Assembly: GCA_017893485.1 (NCBI GenBank)
Contig: CM030362.1
Span: 185,617,813-185,681,812, forward strand
DNA length: 64,000 nt
From: Hemerocallis citrina
Taxonomy: Eukaryota > Streptophyta > Magnoliopsida > Asparagales > Asphodelaceae
Direction of reading: 5' to 3'
Below, in pieces: positions 1 through 10,679 of the stretch. Both the position numbers and the translations under genes were made by a program. Within the stretch, counting starts at the first letter, position 1; every line of letters begins with the position of its first letter. The notes under the pieces are model-generated. The model was not told the origin of the DNA. It searched no databases and saw only the letters and a program-made list of their open reading frames with translations.

Positions 1-997
1 CGTCAGTATTGGATTCAGGTACATTGGTACATACATATGAAAGGTGACCCCATTTCATACACTTGAGACAGCGTACTTCCTTAGTGCAGTCTTTGCGGAA
101 GTGACCAAGGTCGCCGCAGTTAAAACATGGAACTGGCTTACGTTTGCCTCTCCGTTGACTTTTACCGGGGATGGTAGGTGGTGGGGGGGGTGGGGTAATG
201 TTGTTGTTACGCTTAGAGTTCCTGGATACAGTCTTCCATTGATCCTCAGCCTTGGATGCTTCCACCTCCATGGAAACCGCGATTGGTGGGACCTCCTCTT
301 GGGCCCGCACCACGCAGGATTTTAGTGGTGAGTTTGGGAGCATCTGAGTCGAAGAGACAGAATGGGGAATGTGTGGGGAATTCCTGGGCGGTGGGTTGTG
401 GGTGTTGGTGTGTGATTTAATAGGGGACCTCCTGTATGCTACAGCCTGCCTTGGGGTATGCTGAAAACTTCTCTTTTGCCTATAGTGAGTCAAGTCACGA
501 CCATCGTCCAGGTGTTGACGGTCCCGTAGGTGGTTACTCTTCCGCTCATAGCAGCCTGGAGGAGGACCCCCTCTGTGGGCCCCACCTCGTGCCGAGAGTC
601 TGTCTTGGCGGGGACGATGATGATCATAGATCCGTGGTTGCTTGTTAGCATCCTTGGGAGGATCGCGACTGAGTCCCCGTTTCCCAACCTCCTCTCTAGG
701 ACTAGAACAATTGGGTGCTAAGGACTGGGGGATCGCAGCATTAAGAGGCGTTGGGGTCGAGGCTATGACGGGGGCCAAAGTGATGGGGAGCTCGATTGAA
801 GGGGGGACAGATGTGGGGATTACCTGGTTTGTGTGAAGGTGTGGGTGGGTTTTGGTGATGGGTTCTTGTTGTGAAGGAAATGGGGTCACCGCCCGAAGAG
901 ACGGAGACTGTGGAACGACCTGCAGCTGACGGGACTCTTCCGGGCCAGAGCTTTGCGACACCGCTCCACCACATAACTCCGCGATGGTGAGTCTCAT
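1..997 (-). CDS. Partial LINE-type ORF1: proline-rich protein with two CCHC zinc knuckles
   Basis: An uninterrupted reading frame of 332 codons starts at ATG 997-995 and runs off the left edge. A TGA two codons upstream (1003-1001) fixes this as the first possible Met. The first 290 residues are rich in Pro, Ser, Arg and His and look disordered. Then come two zinc knuckles, CFNCGDLGHFRKDC (residues 291-304) and CLKCMKWGHLSYVC (310-323), both CX2CX4HX4C. A segment EDQWKTVSRNSK precedes them. Known: this order (E-x-x-W-x-x-V, basic linker, paired knuckles) is common in ORF1/gag-like RNA-binding proteins of plant LINE retrotransposons. Inferred role: nucleic-acid binding in a retroelement particle. 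It could instead be a domesticated zinc-knuckle gene, because the ORF2 that would follow lies outside the window. Intact frame suggests recent insertion or selection. Confidence 0.6.
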   Translation of the reverse strand, partial: MRLTIAELCGGAVSQSSGPEESRQLQVVPQSPSLRAVTPFPSQQEPITKTHPHLHTNQVIPTSVPPSIELPITLAPVIASTPTPLNAAIPQSLAPNCSSPREEVGKRGLSRDPPKDANKQPRIYDHHRPRQDRLSARGGAHRGGPPPGCYERKSNHLRDRQHLDDGRDLTHYRQKRSFQHTPRQAVAYRRSPIKSHTNTHNPPPRNSPHIPHSVSSTQMLPNSPLKSCVVRAQEEVPPIAVSMEVEASKAEDQWKTVSRNSKRNNNITPPPPPPTIPGKSQRRGKRKPVPCFNCGDLGHFRKDCTKEVRCLKCMKWGHLSYVCTNVPESNTD

Positions 998-1599
998 TTC
1001 TCACAAGCTACACAGCAGAACAAGGGCGGGTGAAGGGAAGGAGGGCAGAAGAGGAGAGGGAAGGGGTTGAGGGTGGGTTCAAAAGGGGGGGGAGAAGAGA
1101 TCAGGATACACTGTAAGGAGGGAACAAACTGTTAGGAGGGGTTGCAAGGGGTTTGGAGAAGAAGAGGGGGGCACTGAGGATCATAAAGGTTGAGGAATGG
1201 GAATGGTCGGAGCGGGAATGGGGATGGCCGGAGATGTGGGTATGTGGTGAAGCAGGGGAGAGGGTTGGAGTTGGTAGGAGCTATTCATGCTGGTAGAACA
1301 GTATAAAGACATGTATGTATTGATTGTTGTTCGTTTGTTTATTTAGTATGGATCTGTTAATGTAAGGACTTAGAAGAAGAGAGGATGGTTGTTATCATGA
1401 CCTATTGTTCAAGTTATTGGAACCAGTAATTTGTCATCATCGTGAGATTCAGTAGAATTTGATGATTGAAATAGGATGGTGTAATAGACTCTGCTCCAAC
1501 CTCTTCATGGAGAAAATCCAGCATACGCCTTCTTCCCTTCTTCTCCTCTTCCAAGCCATAACCCAAACGTTGGATTGATCTCAGTTTTGTTACTTTGTA
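998..1599. other. Purine-rich leader upstream of the zinc-knuckle ORF, then unassigned DNA
   Basis: From 1010 to about 1260 the + strand is strongly purine-rich, so the minus-strand transcript would have a pyrimidine-rich 5' leader, as plant 5' untranslated regions often do. The 5' end of the presumed LINE is not marked by any visible target duplication. 1500-1599 is pyrimidine-rich on the + strand and could be the leader of the exon candidate at 1600. Confidence 0.3.
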
Positions 1600-1689
1600 A
1601 TGGACCCGAAACCTGATTTAAATGTTGGCGACGGCGATTTCCAATACGTGCTCAAAAGCTATTTCTTTCGATATGCCTCCAACCAACTG
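1600..1689 (+). CDS. Candidate first exon of an unrecognised host gene
   Basis: ATG at 1600 opens 30 codons beginning MDPKPDLNVGDGDF and ending RYASNQL, followed at once by a GT splice donor (1690). The leader before it is CT-rich. Two further segments look like exons of the same strand. 2890-2925 (12 codons, IVPIQYLESSKQ) sits between ...GAAG and GTAATT and is phase-compatible. 16244-16296 follows TTTATCCACAG and encodes VKYARALPQESNYKAL then a stop, but needs one base from a preceding exon. The transposons between them would then lie in introns. I do not recognise the product. The exons are short and I cannot assemble a full coding sequence, so this may be a dead gene or chance. Confidence 0.3.
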
Positions 1690-2327
1690 GTATCTTAAAT
1701 CAGGAACCCTATATCTAAATTTTGTGCATTTATGTAAGGTTAGATTTAATACTTATTGAACGATGCAATTTTTTGCCGCGTTGGGCGTTGGGTTTCGGGA
1801 GGGGTACTGAGATAGTTGTAGCATTGTGGATCAAATAAGCTTTGAGAAAATATTTTAAGGTTTTATGTTCAACAGTGTTCGATTTTCTCCTTTTTCTCTT
1901 ATGAAAATGCTATAAGGTTTCGTTTAGCATTACTTTTGGAGGGTGTTTTGGGTGCTCGTTTAACATTACTTAATCTAAAGTAATTTTTTTTCTAAAACTA
2001 CTGTTTTTAGCATTTTTCTCAAAGCACCTAACTTGTGCATTTAGCGTTAAGTGCTTTTATTTACTGGGAATATTTTGAAGTTAAAAATAATTATTTCTGA
2101 CCAGTACTTTTAGTACCAGCGGTTGTAAGCGAAAGCACATTTTGTTTACTGCAATATGAACCATATCTCAAGAGATTGTTTTTTATTTTATTTTATTTGA
2201 AGAATCTGAAGGGACTTCTAATTTTGAGATTAATCATGTACATAGGGAATTGTTTCAGTCATTAGTTATTTGGACTGCATTAATTTGTATAAAATTGTTG
2301 ATTGTGGAAGACAATTGTTGCTTATAC

Positions 2328-2710
2328 GACGGTTCAGGAAACTCTCAATGCTGACCAAGGGCTGCACTTCTGTTTGGTTTTGACTTTTTGGATCAATGTT
2401 GGTCCATATTTTGTTAAAGACTTGTTATATTGTCCTTTGAAGGAGGTTTTTTTGTCTATTTTGTTAACGGGAAGTTTTTGGGAATGCGGAAGGGGAATGA
2501 GATCATATCATTGAGGCTAGTTGAGGTGCACGACAATAGTCCAATGCCCTCTCTACGACTCAACGGTATGCCATCTCGAACTCTGCCACACTCTTAACCC
2601 GATAGTCCCTCCTCCTGTGAATTTCTGTATTTGTATTTCAAGTTTACTTATCAATATATTTATATTTTTTGTGAGGTAGGATAATCCTACCTTTTACCGG
2701 TCAAAAAAAA
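2328..2710 (+). mobile_element. 5'-truncated LINE insertion with poly(A) tail
   Basis: The segment is flanked by direct repeats of ATTGTTGCTTATAC (2314-2327 and 2711-2724) and ends in a run of A (2703-2711), the hallmark of target-primed reverse transcription. Only 3' untranslated sequence remains. A perfect stem-loop (AGGTAGGAT-A-ATCCTACCT, 2674-2692) lies just before the tail; plant LINEs often end in such a hairpin, thought to be recognised by their reverse transcriptase. The insertion lies between the exon candidates at 1600 and 2890. Confidence 0.75.
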
Positions 2711-2889
2711 ATTGTTGCTTATACAATAGTATGACAATGATGATTGCTACTATCATTTACTCATTTCTTGACGACAATACGTGGTTCCTTTTTTGTGACA
2801 TTAAAATTTTGTCTATACATTTCTTAACTTATTTTTGTGAATTTCATGTTAATTCGTTCTCTTTTTGTGTGTGTGTTTCTGTTGTGAAG

Positions 2890-2925
2890 ATAGTTCCAAT
2901 TCAATATCTAGAAAGCAGTAAACAG
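2890..2925 (+). CDS. Candidate internal exon (36 bp) of the same unknown gene
   Basis: A polypyrimidine-like stretch rich in T and GT ends in GAAG at 2889. It is followed by 12 open codons (IVPIQYLESSKQ) and a donor GTAATT at 2926. Length divisible by three and phase 0 agree with the candidate exon at 1600-1689. Very short, so support is weak without transcript data. Confidence 0.25.
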
Positions 2926-3157
2926 GTAATTACAAGCACATGGAGTTTTCATAGTAAACCTGTTTCCAGTTCATAAAAAATGTGAAAGATGATGAAACAT
3001 TAGTGTTAACTTATTATATTCATAAAAATATTTTCTCACAATCAATACTTAAACATAGAAAGAACGTATGAGATAATAGTAACTTTCATCAATGGGTAAA
3101 TTGGTAACTCTAATATCGGGGTGGTTGTAGTTCCGGTGCTAGCCTTATTGAGGAGGA

Positions 3158-3211
3158 CTGCACATACCTCAAATTTTACTCTAAACATACCCCAACTACA
3201 AAAAGACAAGG
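3158..3211 (+). repeat. Left arm of an inverted repeat split by the LARD insertion
   Basis: Reverse complement of this stretch aligns by eye to 14431-14484 with about 43 of 53 positions identical. The arms were about 45 bp apart before the LARD (3258-14425) inserted between them. It is probably an older foldback element or MITE. Confidence 0.55.
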
Positions 3212-3943
3212 TTTGGATAATATTTTAATCATTTTTGTTAATCTTTTAGTAGTTGGGTGTCACGCCCCGCTTCCCAAAAACATGGAATACGAGCGCGTGA
3301 CGAAGCCCAACGAATGATTTTAACATCATTCATAAGTTGTAGGATCGTCTCAGCATCACAACAAGAATATAACAAGATATATATACAACCAAGCATGCAT
3401 GAATAATTTATTAAGCAACAGAAAACAATTGAAAACAAATAATAATATCCAAGTAGTTTTCTAATCTGGATCAAAGTCAAAACTCGGGAACATCAGCCCG
3501 TTACAAGTCTTAAACAAAAAAAAAAATCAAGAAAAATAAATATTTTAAACAAGTCTTTTCTCCACTTGCAGGCTAAAACCTCTGCTCACCAATTCCAGCA
3601 GGTAGCTCGTCGCCAAAGCCTGCTTAATAAATATAAAAAGGAAAATAGGAAAAACAAGAGAAAATGCCCTTAGTGCAAGCTAGGGCCACAAATAGTAAAA
3701 ACGAGTACAAGTAATAAGGAAGAAGAATTGGAATCAAGAATGTAACAGAGATTCAACAAGTAGTGGAAATATAAGAACTAACTAGCAAGAATGACAACTC
3801 AAGTAAACAGGCTAGATAACGAATATTAATAGTGGAGCAAGTGACAAGTGAACACGTAGGATATCTAACCTCATATGACAGGCATCAAGTCTAGTGTCAA
3901 GTTTAGTGTCAAACATTAATTTCAAGTGCCGAGTCTCAAGTAA

Positions 3944-4727
3944 GAGCATCTGTAGTCGTTATCTATATATCGATAATATGGATAAATGGCTAAAAAAACC
4001 GCTGCAGTCGTTTGCTATTTATCCATATTATCGATAAATCGCTACAGTAGATTGCTATATATGAGAATCCGTATAACTTTTATCCATATATGAGTGACGA
4101 CACTTCGAGTGCCGTCCGACAAAAAAAATTAATATTTTATTCGTCGGACGGCACTTGAAGTGTCGTCCGTTTCATAAATTAATTAGTTTATTGAATTAAA
4201 AATCGCCAAAACGAATAAAAAAATCCGAAAAATTCCCCCCCCCCCCCTCGGACGGCACTCGGAGTGCCGTCCCACGCACCCCGGTTTTCTCGGACGGCAC
4301 ATGATGTGCCGTCCCATAGGTTTTTTATTAAAAAAAATTGTTTTAATTGAAATCGCAATTATGCAGTGACACTCACAATTGTTTTATAAACCATTTTTTT
4401 AATCCATTTTTTTATGAAATGCAGTGACACTCACAATTGTGTTATAAACCATTTTTTTAATCCATTTTTTTATGAAATCGCAAGGAGCACATGGGCTTGG
4501 ACGGCACTTCATGTGCCGTCCGTCCCAGTGCTTGTGATTTTTTTTTCCTTTTTTTTTTCCTCCTCCGAATGACGGCTTTTCCCCTCCGACGACACTTGAT
4601 GTGCCGTCGCTTATTATTATATTATTGATTGCTATAAAATAGCTTTCGACGAGTGCAGCGTAATCGAATATCCTATTTCAATTTATCCATATATGGATAA
4701 TTTTACCATAAACGACTATAGATGCTC
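3944..4727. mobile_element. MITE of PIF/Harbinger (Tourist-like) type with palindrome array
   Basis: Terminal inverted repeats GAGCATCTGTAGTCGTTAT and ATAAACGACTATAGATGCTC are flanked by the 3-bp duplication TAA (3941-3943, 4728-4730). The other LTR keeps the empty site with a single TAA (11381-11383), which proves the insertion. TAA/TTA duplications with GAGCATC-type ends are typical of plant PIF/Harbinger MITEs. No transposase is encoded. Inside are at least five palindromes built on GGACGGCAC...GTGCCGTCC and a 58-bp tandem duplication (4361-4476). Confidence 0.8.
4096..4610. repeat. Array of GGACGGCAC/GTGCCGTCC palindromes inside the MITE
   Basis: Hairpins lie at 4249-4274 (10-bp perfect stem, 3-base loop), 4290-4315 (11-bp stem, 1-base loop), 4499-4520 (9-bp stem) and 4587-4610 (one mismatch). 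A pair of inverted arms occupies 4096-4120 and 4143-4169. The stems keep the same sequence while the loops vary. Confidence 0.75.
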
Positions 4728-4730
4728 TAA

Positions 4731-4850
4731 CAAGTTGTCAAGTATCAAGTAACATGTATCAAGTTCAAGTTTCATATTTCGAGTCTCATGTATCAAGTTC
4801 CAAGTATCAAGTTCCAAGTATCAAGTAGTCAAGTATCGTGTAAGCATGTA
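4731..4850. repeat. Degenerate short repeats (CAAGTATCAAGT type) in the LTR
   Basis: Units resembling CAAGTATCAAGTTC recur irregularly here and in the other LTR (11384-11500). They are imperfect, about 10-20 bp long, and differ slightly in number between the LTRs, as expected from replication slippage. Confidence 0.5.
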
Positions 4851-7783
4851 ACATGTTCAAGTCTTGTAGTTGTTACTATCTAGGTAGCACTTCATGCATC
4901 CATACTTTTACTACATGGTTGTTACAATCAAAGCAATTTCGTTTAGGCCTACTAATGGAGTCTATAGGGCGGTGTACTCAGGTTTCAAGTATCAAGCAGG
5001 CACGGTTCATGAATACGAAAATAAATAACAGGTTCACGAGGCAAGTTCATGAATACTAACAGGTTCAAGACCCACACAGTGAGTTCATAAATACAACAGG
5101 TTCATGAGCCAAGTAACTGGCTCCATGAATACAACAAGGTGCAACAGGTTCATGAACCGAGTACTGGAAAACACGGGCCCCCTTCCGAGTACACTTACCT
5201 ATATTGTCCACTACTATGGTCTTTCCCTTAAACCCTGACTTGTTACTTTTATTAATTTTTATCAAGCAAGCATGCAAGTATATGAAACAAGTCAAGGAAT
5301 CATAGTCATGGACATGGGACAAGTTTAAGATATTTATATAGCATATTCGAGGGTGAACATGAATAAAAATATCACGAACAACGAAAATCTCAAATCTGGA
5401 CAGCACGACGTTGTCGTACCAAAACTGTGATTGTCGTTGCTACGAGATTGCAAAAGTGGATTCGTCAGGAGGTCTAGAAACTAGACTCCTGCCCGGTTCC
5501 AACGCATATAAGTAAGGTACAAGAAAGTCATGGTAATATATGTCAAAATAGCGAACTATACTGCTAATGTGTTCAGGAAGAATTTGTATTCCTATGTTTA
5601 AACATGTGAAACAGGGTTGAAATATTGTTAATTAATTCTAAGAAAATTTGGGAAGGTTCTCTAGGGTGTCCAGCAACAGCATATAAAATTTCGAGTCAAA
5701 CGCTTACTGTTAACATAGTTAAATTAATTCGCAAACTAAAGGCGTGCAGCAGTTTTACGAATCTGCGTCTAACGACACAGCTGCAGTAAAACTGCGATAA
5801 CTCCTAGACCGCAAATCGGAATTCAAAAATTTGAGAGGCTATCAACATCTAGACATTTAGAGCTACATTTACTGTTCAGGGCTCAGGTTCAGATTTTGAT
5901 GCTAAAGGAGTCAAAATAGCACAATAAAATCCAGGACAGCAACATGTGGGAATGTCTTACGTGTATAGGTTGCATGAAAATTGGTCATTAGGCGTCTAGG
6001 TTAATGTGTGATATAAATACGGGGTAATGGTTATCACAACAGCAAGTAATGTTTATTTCTCGACTCTAATGGGTGCAAGTTCGTCACATACAAGATATAT
6101 CATATGTCTACGAATCTAGGGTTCCTTAATTTCATGTGTTCAGGGAATAAAATGAGTCCAAGTAGTTGTAATATAATACAATGAAATTATTGTGACTCTT
6201 AAGATTATGAAATTTATGGGGATTAATATTTGATCAACAACGACGAGTCAAAGAGGAGTCACAATTTCTAAATATTTGCAGTACTTTCAAATGAACACTT
6301 GTACCAGAACAAAAATATGTACAAGATGAATACTTGCCTCGATTGACGACGATTAGATCCGATAGTTGAAGAAAACGGGATCGAAAAATCCCGGGCGAAA
6401 TCTCCCAAAAGCACGTGCGAAGACCGTGCAAGAAATCAACAGTAAGTGAGAAACTCTCCACACCAAATCTGGCACAAAACAGCAAACGCCGAGTAAATCC
6501 CCCGTGCCCAGAACACAGAACAGCGGAATCAACCAATCAAGACGCATCCTCGCACCGGATCTGGCCGACCAGGGGACAACGGATTCGAATTTGCTGTGGC
6601 CGAACACGAAACACCGATCAGATCAGATCTGAGTGGCATGAATCTTGATGCGATCCAAGGGCTGAGATTGAATCCTGCCCAATCGCTGCTTCTTCTTCCT
6701 TCTCTTCTTCGTCGAAACAGAGAGCGAGAGAGAAGGTGCAGCGACGACACTGGCGAGCGGCGAGGCGGCTGTGGGGACCAACGGCAGCGACGTCGAGAGG
6801 GACTCGACGTAGGGAGGCGACGGCGGCGCAAGGAGCTTGGTGGCACGGCGATGAAACGACACCCTGCTTTTGGGTTCGAAACAGGGGAGAAGACAGCGGG
6901 GGTCGTTCGGAGGTGTGTGGCGATGCGACGGAGGTCGGTGAGGAGAGGGAGGCGATGGGTCGTGGATGACGAGGCAAATTGGGTTTCGGTGTGGACAGAG
7001 GAAGGAGCAGGGAATGGCGGAAGAAGCGGGAGGTTGAAGACGGAGTGGGTTCGGGGAGGTGGAAGGCGAGGATGGTGGCGGTGAGGTGTTGGGGCTGTGA
7101 CGGAGGAATGGAGCGAAGGCGAGGCAGCGAGATTGGCGGAGAGTTGGGTAATGGCGAGATGGGTGCGAGATTGAAGGAGACGGTTAATGGCATCGAGGTT
7201 GAATGGGTTCAGTAGTTGGGTTCGGTGAGGACGATGGTGGTGGATACGGTGGTGATGGATGGTGAAGACGAGAGGTGGAGGGTGGAAGTCGAAGGTGAGG
7301 CGACTGGAGGTGATGAGGATCGAGTTGGCGTGGGACGAAGGCGGATTGGGTTTTGATCGAAGATGCGAAGGAGAAGGAGACGGGTGTGAGAAGAAGGAGA
7401 GCGGCGGAAAGATTAGGTTAGCACAGTAACATGGAGGTTAGGGTTAGGGTAGGTTAGGGTTAAATAGTTAGGGTTTCAGGCTTTTGGGTATTAGGGTATC
7501 CGATTTGAGAGGGATCCAACTAGGGACTTAGTCAAAATGTATTAAAAATGGGGATAAAGTGATATATGGATTGAATGGTCCATTTCTATATGAAAAACTG
7601 GTACAAAAGAGCAGAACGAACAATACAATTAAATTAAATATAGGCACCCAAAAAAAATTGAGTTAAAACAAAATAATGTTTTTATTCGAACGGAAACAAA
7701 ATACAGGATCACCATTTGAATACGAGAATACAAGGAATGAAAAATACATTAGAAAAATGCAGATACGGGAAACAGGAGTTACA

Positions 7784-7805
7784 AATCCTACCCACCTTAC
7801 ACAAA
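7784..7805 (-). other. Polypurine tract next to the LARD 3' LTR
   Basis: The minus strand reads AAGGTGGGTAGGATT directly before the LTR start. Plant Ty3/gypsy chromoviruses commonly end with a similar GGACGAAATTT...AAGGxGGGTAG block, and GAGGACGAAATTTTTG is also present just before it. Confidence 0.75.
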
Positions 7806-8535
7806 AATTTCGTCCTCAAAATTTACTTAGGCGGTACATAGGACAACTTGGGGAAGGGTAACAAAACAGGGATCCAAACGAAGGTCAAATTGGTGGCAAT
7901 ACCAAGATAAGAAAGAGATTGATAACAATGATGTCAAATGGAATACATAAAAGAGAATAAACAGTATCAAAAGAAATGAAATAACACAAGATAACAAACA
8001 TGATAAAGGAGTAGGCAGAACTGAAATCAGAGAAAGAAAAGGTAGGGAAGAATTGAATCGAATAATGAATGAGTACAAGATGGCAAAATGGAATGCAAGA
8101 GAGGAGTAACCGGGTATCAAAATGAAGAAGAACACCACAAGATTTGCAAGATAACAAAGGAAGGAGATGAAGGAATAGAAAGAGCTGAAATCGAAGAAGG
8201 GATGGACAAGGAAAGGATGAACCCAGCAATAAGTCAACGGATGAGAACAAATGCAAGAGATAGGAAATAGCAAACAATGTAAGGAAGGAGAATCAATAAT
8301 AGGATCCTGGGACCTATGGGTTATAGGCCCACCACGATTCCGCTGTGCCACTTTGATGGTGACGTCCCAAGCTCCAGACATGTCGTTGTAGACCACGTGA
8401 TACCAAGCGACGATCCGAGTAGGAAGAAAAAAATGAAACACCAGAATCAAAGAGAATATGGGCTCCAAATAGAGATAAGCAATACTGCGAAGTGAATATA
8501 AAGCTTTAGCTTCAATCCAAATAATTAAAAGATGT

Positions 8536-9180
8536 AATACAGATCAAAACTAATGGCTTTAACAGAAATAATGACAACAACAAATATCAATAGTAATAGA
8601 ATAATAATAACAATAATAAAAACTAATAATAACAATGGTAATAATAAAATTAGTAATAATAATAACAAAATAATAATAATAACAATAATAATAACAGTAA
8701 TCAAATTCATCATAATCATACAGGTAATAATAAAAATATAATAAAATAAGAATATCAAAAATAATGACAATACATACACGACAGTGTTGGATTTAACATA
8801 TTTATGAAAATAATGCAATAATAATAGAAATAATAATAGCATTAAAAATAATAACAATAATGATAAAAATAATAGCAATAATAGTGATAATATCAACAAT
8901 AATAATAGCAAAAATAATAACAATAATAATAATAACAGCAATAGTAATAACAATAGTAATAACAACACCAATAATAATAATAACGAACACAATAGCAATA
9001 ATAATAATAATAGTAGCATAAATAATAAAATGACAGTAACAATAATAGAAGTAATAACAATAAAGATAATGAACACAATAATAATAACAACAATAGAAAT
9101 AAAAATAATGATAACAATACCAAAAATAATAACGAAAATAATAGTAATAATAACAATAATAGCAATAATAATCTTATACA
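8536..9180. repeat. Long degenerate AAT/AAC simple-sequence tract
   Basis: About 640 bp composed almost only of AATAAT, AACAAT and AATAGC triplets, with a short unique break near 8760-8815. The register is kept at three bases over long stretches, so six-frame translation gives poly-Leu/Ile or poly-Asn frames that are not genes. Confidence 0.8.
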
Positions 9181-9338
9181 CAAAATAGAGCAAAATCAAC
9201 TATACGAGTTCAAATTGTATGGAAACATAAAGTGTAACAGTATAAACAAAATGTCATAATGGAAATATTTCTTTACCTTTAGTTTCATTATATAAGTAAA
9301 AATTGTCTTGAAATATCAATTAGACAATAGGTAGAAAA

Positions 9339-9500
9339 TCTTGCCTCCCTAACATCAAGTTGCATGTTTGCCTTCACGACATCAGGTTGCAGGTTGCCGT
9401 CTGGATATTCAGTTGTACATTTTACCTCCCCGATATCCAGTTGCAACTTGTCTCCATTGCCATCGAGTTGCATATTTGCCATGTCGACATTAGGTTGCAC
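9339..9500 (-). repeat. Six tandem 27-bp units (nine-codon repeat)
   Basis: On the minus strand six consecutive 27-bp units translate to related nonapeptides such as MQLDVREAR, LQLDIGEVK, MQLDGNGDK and VQPNVDMAN. They are diverged but exactly in register, without indels. They lie in an open frame (9662-9288) that also crosses simple repeats. Whether this frame is ever translated is unknown. Confidence 0.65.
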
Positions 9501-10657
9501 CGAAATGGTGAAATGTATATAAAATTGAGCATGCTCTGGCTCAAAACAAATTAATAATAATAATGATAGTAACGATAAAAATAATAATACCAATAACAAT
9601 AATAATAACAAAATATCGATACTAATAACGATAAGAATAACAATGGTAATAACAATGATCATAACAGTAATAACAATAATATTAAAATATTAACAACACT
9701 AGAAAATAAATAATATATATATATATATTAATGCAAGACAAAATATAGTTTTAGGTTCAAATTCTGTGGAAGTAATTTAATATTAACAAAAGTAATTAAA
9801 TAATGAAAACAACAATAAGAATATCAATAGTAGTAACCATAATAATTATACCAGTAATGTTAATGAAAACAATAGCAATAATAATGATGGTAGTAATAAT
9901 AGCATTATGCAACAAAATAAGAATTTGTCTTATCAACATAATCCAGTAGAAATATATAGTCGACCAAAAATGAAAAGTAAAGTTAAAATACATCATTGTT
10001 CGGAATAACAAAATCTTTGTTGAGAAACATTTTTATAGAAGATCAAAAATAAATATAACAATTAATAATCGAAGTATAGAAAGTATTCGGGAAAATAATT
10101 ATAAAGAGAAAATAGGTAGGAGAAAAATGAGGCTATACCCAATAAAGAGTTAAAGAGGAGGATGACTAGAAGGGACAAAAGAAAATTAAGGAATTGAATA
10201 CGAAGGAAGAAGGGCGTTGGGCAAAATCGGAATTGAAGAGAATATAGTAGGGAAGAAATAACCAACATGATACTCAATATGAATCAACAAATAAAAATGA
10301 ATGCAAGGCAGGAAAAGCAATGAATGACACACGAGCTGAAATAAGAAGGGATCAACGAGGCAAGCAGAGGATAAGAGATCGCATGCACTGGAATCAAAAG
10401 AATATGGGTATGGAAAAAATAAATTGTACCCAATAAGGAATCAACAAATCAGGATGACTATAAGAGATGGAAGGAAGCAATGAATCAAAAAAAATTGAAT
10501 ACGAAGGGATCAAAGTGAATGGGATATGACTTGTGTCCAGGCCGAGTTGATTATCAAATTATTCATGTGCTTGCATGGCCTGTTTAATGTTGGGTTAATC
10601 CTGACTGAGTTAAGTCTATCTAATGTATTAGTCAAACTAACACATTAACCAAACCTA

Positions 10658-10670
10658 GCTCTGATGCCAC
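10658..10670 (-). other. Primer-binding site of the LARD (tRNA-Met-i type)
   Basis: The minus strand reads GTGGCATCAGAGC, one mismatch from TGGTATCAGAGC, the standard complement of plant initiator tRNA-Met used by many plant LTR retrotransposons. It lies nine bases inside the 5' LTR boundary. Confidence 0.75.
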
Positions 10671-10679
10671 TAAAAACCC

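Larger units (their letters stand above)
2725..3252. other. AT-rich unassigned DNA up to the LARD insertion
   Basis: Apart from the 36-bp exon candidate and the left arm of an inverted repeat (3158-3211), nothing is recognised here. Reading frames in it are short and AT-driven. Confidence 0.4.
3258..7783 (-). repeat. 3' LTR of the LARD (with inserted MITE)
   Basis: Begins TGTCACGCCCCGC and ends GAGTTACA on the + strand; read on the minus strand it starts TGTAACTCCTG and ends in ...GTGACA. It matches 10680-14425 along its whole length except the 784-bp MITE at 3944-4727. The GC-rich part (about 6400-7400) is pyrimidine-rich on the minus strand and contains many open but spurious frames. Copies of TTAGGG-like units (7437-7490) sit about 300 bp inside the LTR start. 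Confidence 0.85.
7784..10679 (-). other. Non-coding internal region of the LARD
   Basis: 2896 bp without recognisable retroelement protein motifs. It consists of unique AT-rich DNA, long AAT/AAC-rich simple sequence (about 8536-9180, 9553-9690 and 9790-9915) and one 27-bp tandem repeat. Long leucine- or asparagine-rich frames are by-products of the simple repeats. Confidence 0.7.

Noticed and set aside
5065..5406. 113-codon minus-strand frame, also at 11718-12059
   Set aside because: Same position in both LTRs; composition and lack of motifs suggest chance opening.
6596..7215. Overlapping Arg/Gly-rich and Pro/Ser-rich frames on both strands, repeated at 13249-14021
   Set aside because: They lie in the GC-rich part of LARD LTRs, occur in both LTR copies and show no recognised domain; conserved only because the LTRs are copies.
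7827..8468. 213-codon minus-strand frame in the LARD interior
   Set aside because: Hydrophobic, low complexity at the C-terminal side and no retroelement motif; it probably reflects T-rich minus-strand DNA.
8525..9199. Long poly-Leu/Ile/Val open frames on the minus strand
   Set aside because: They arise from AAT/AAC simple repeats read in three frames and have no start context or domain.
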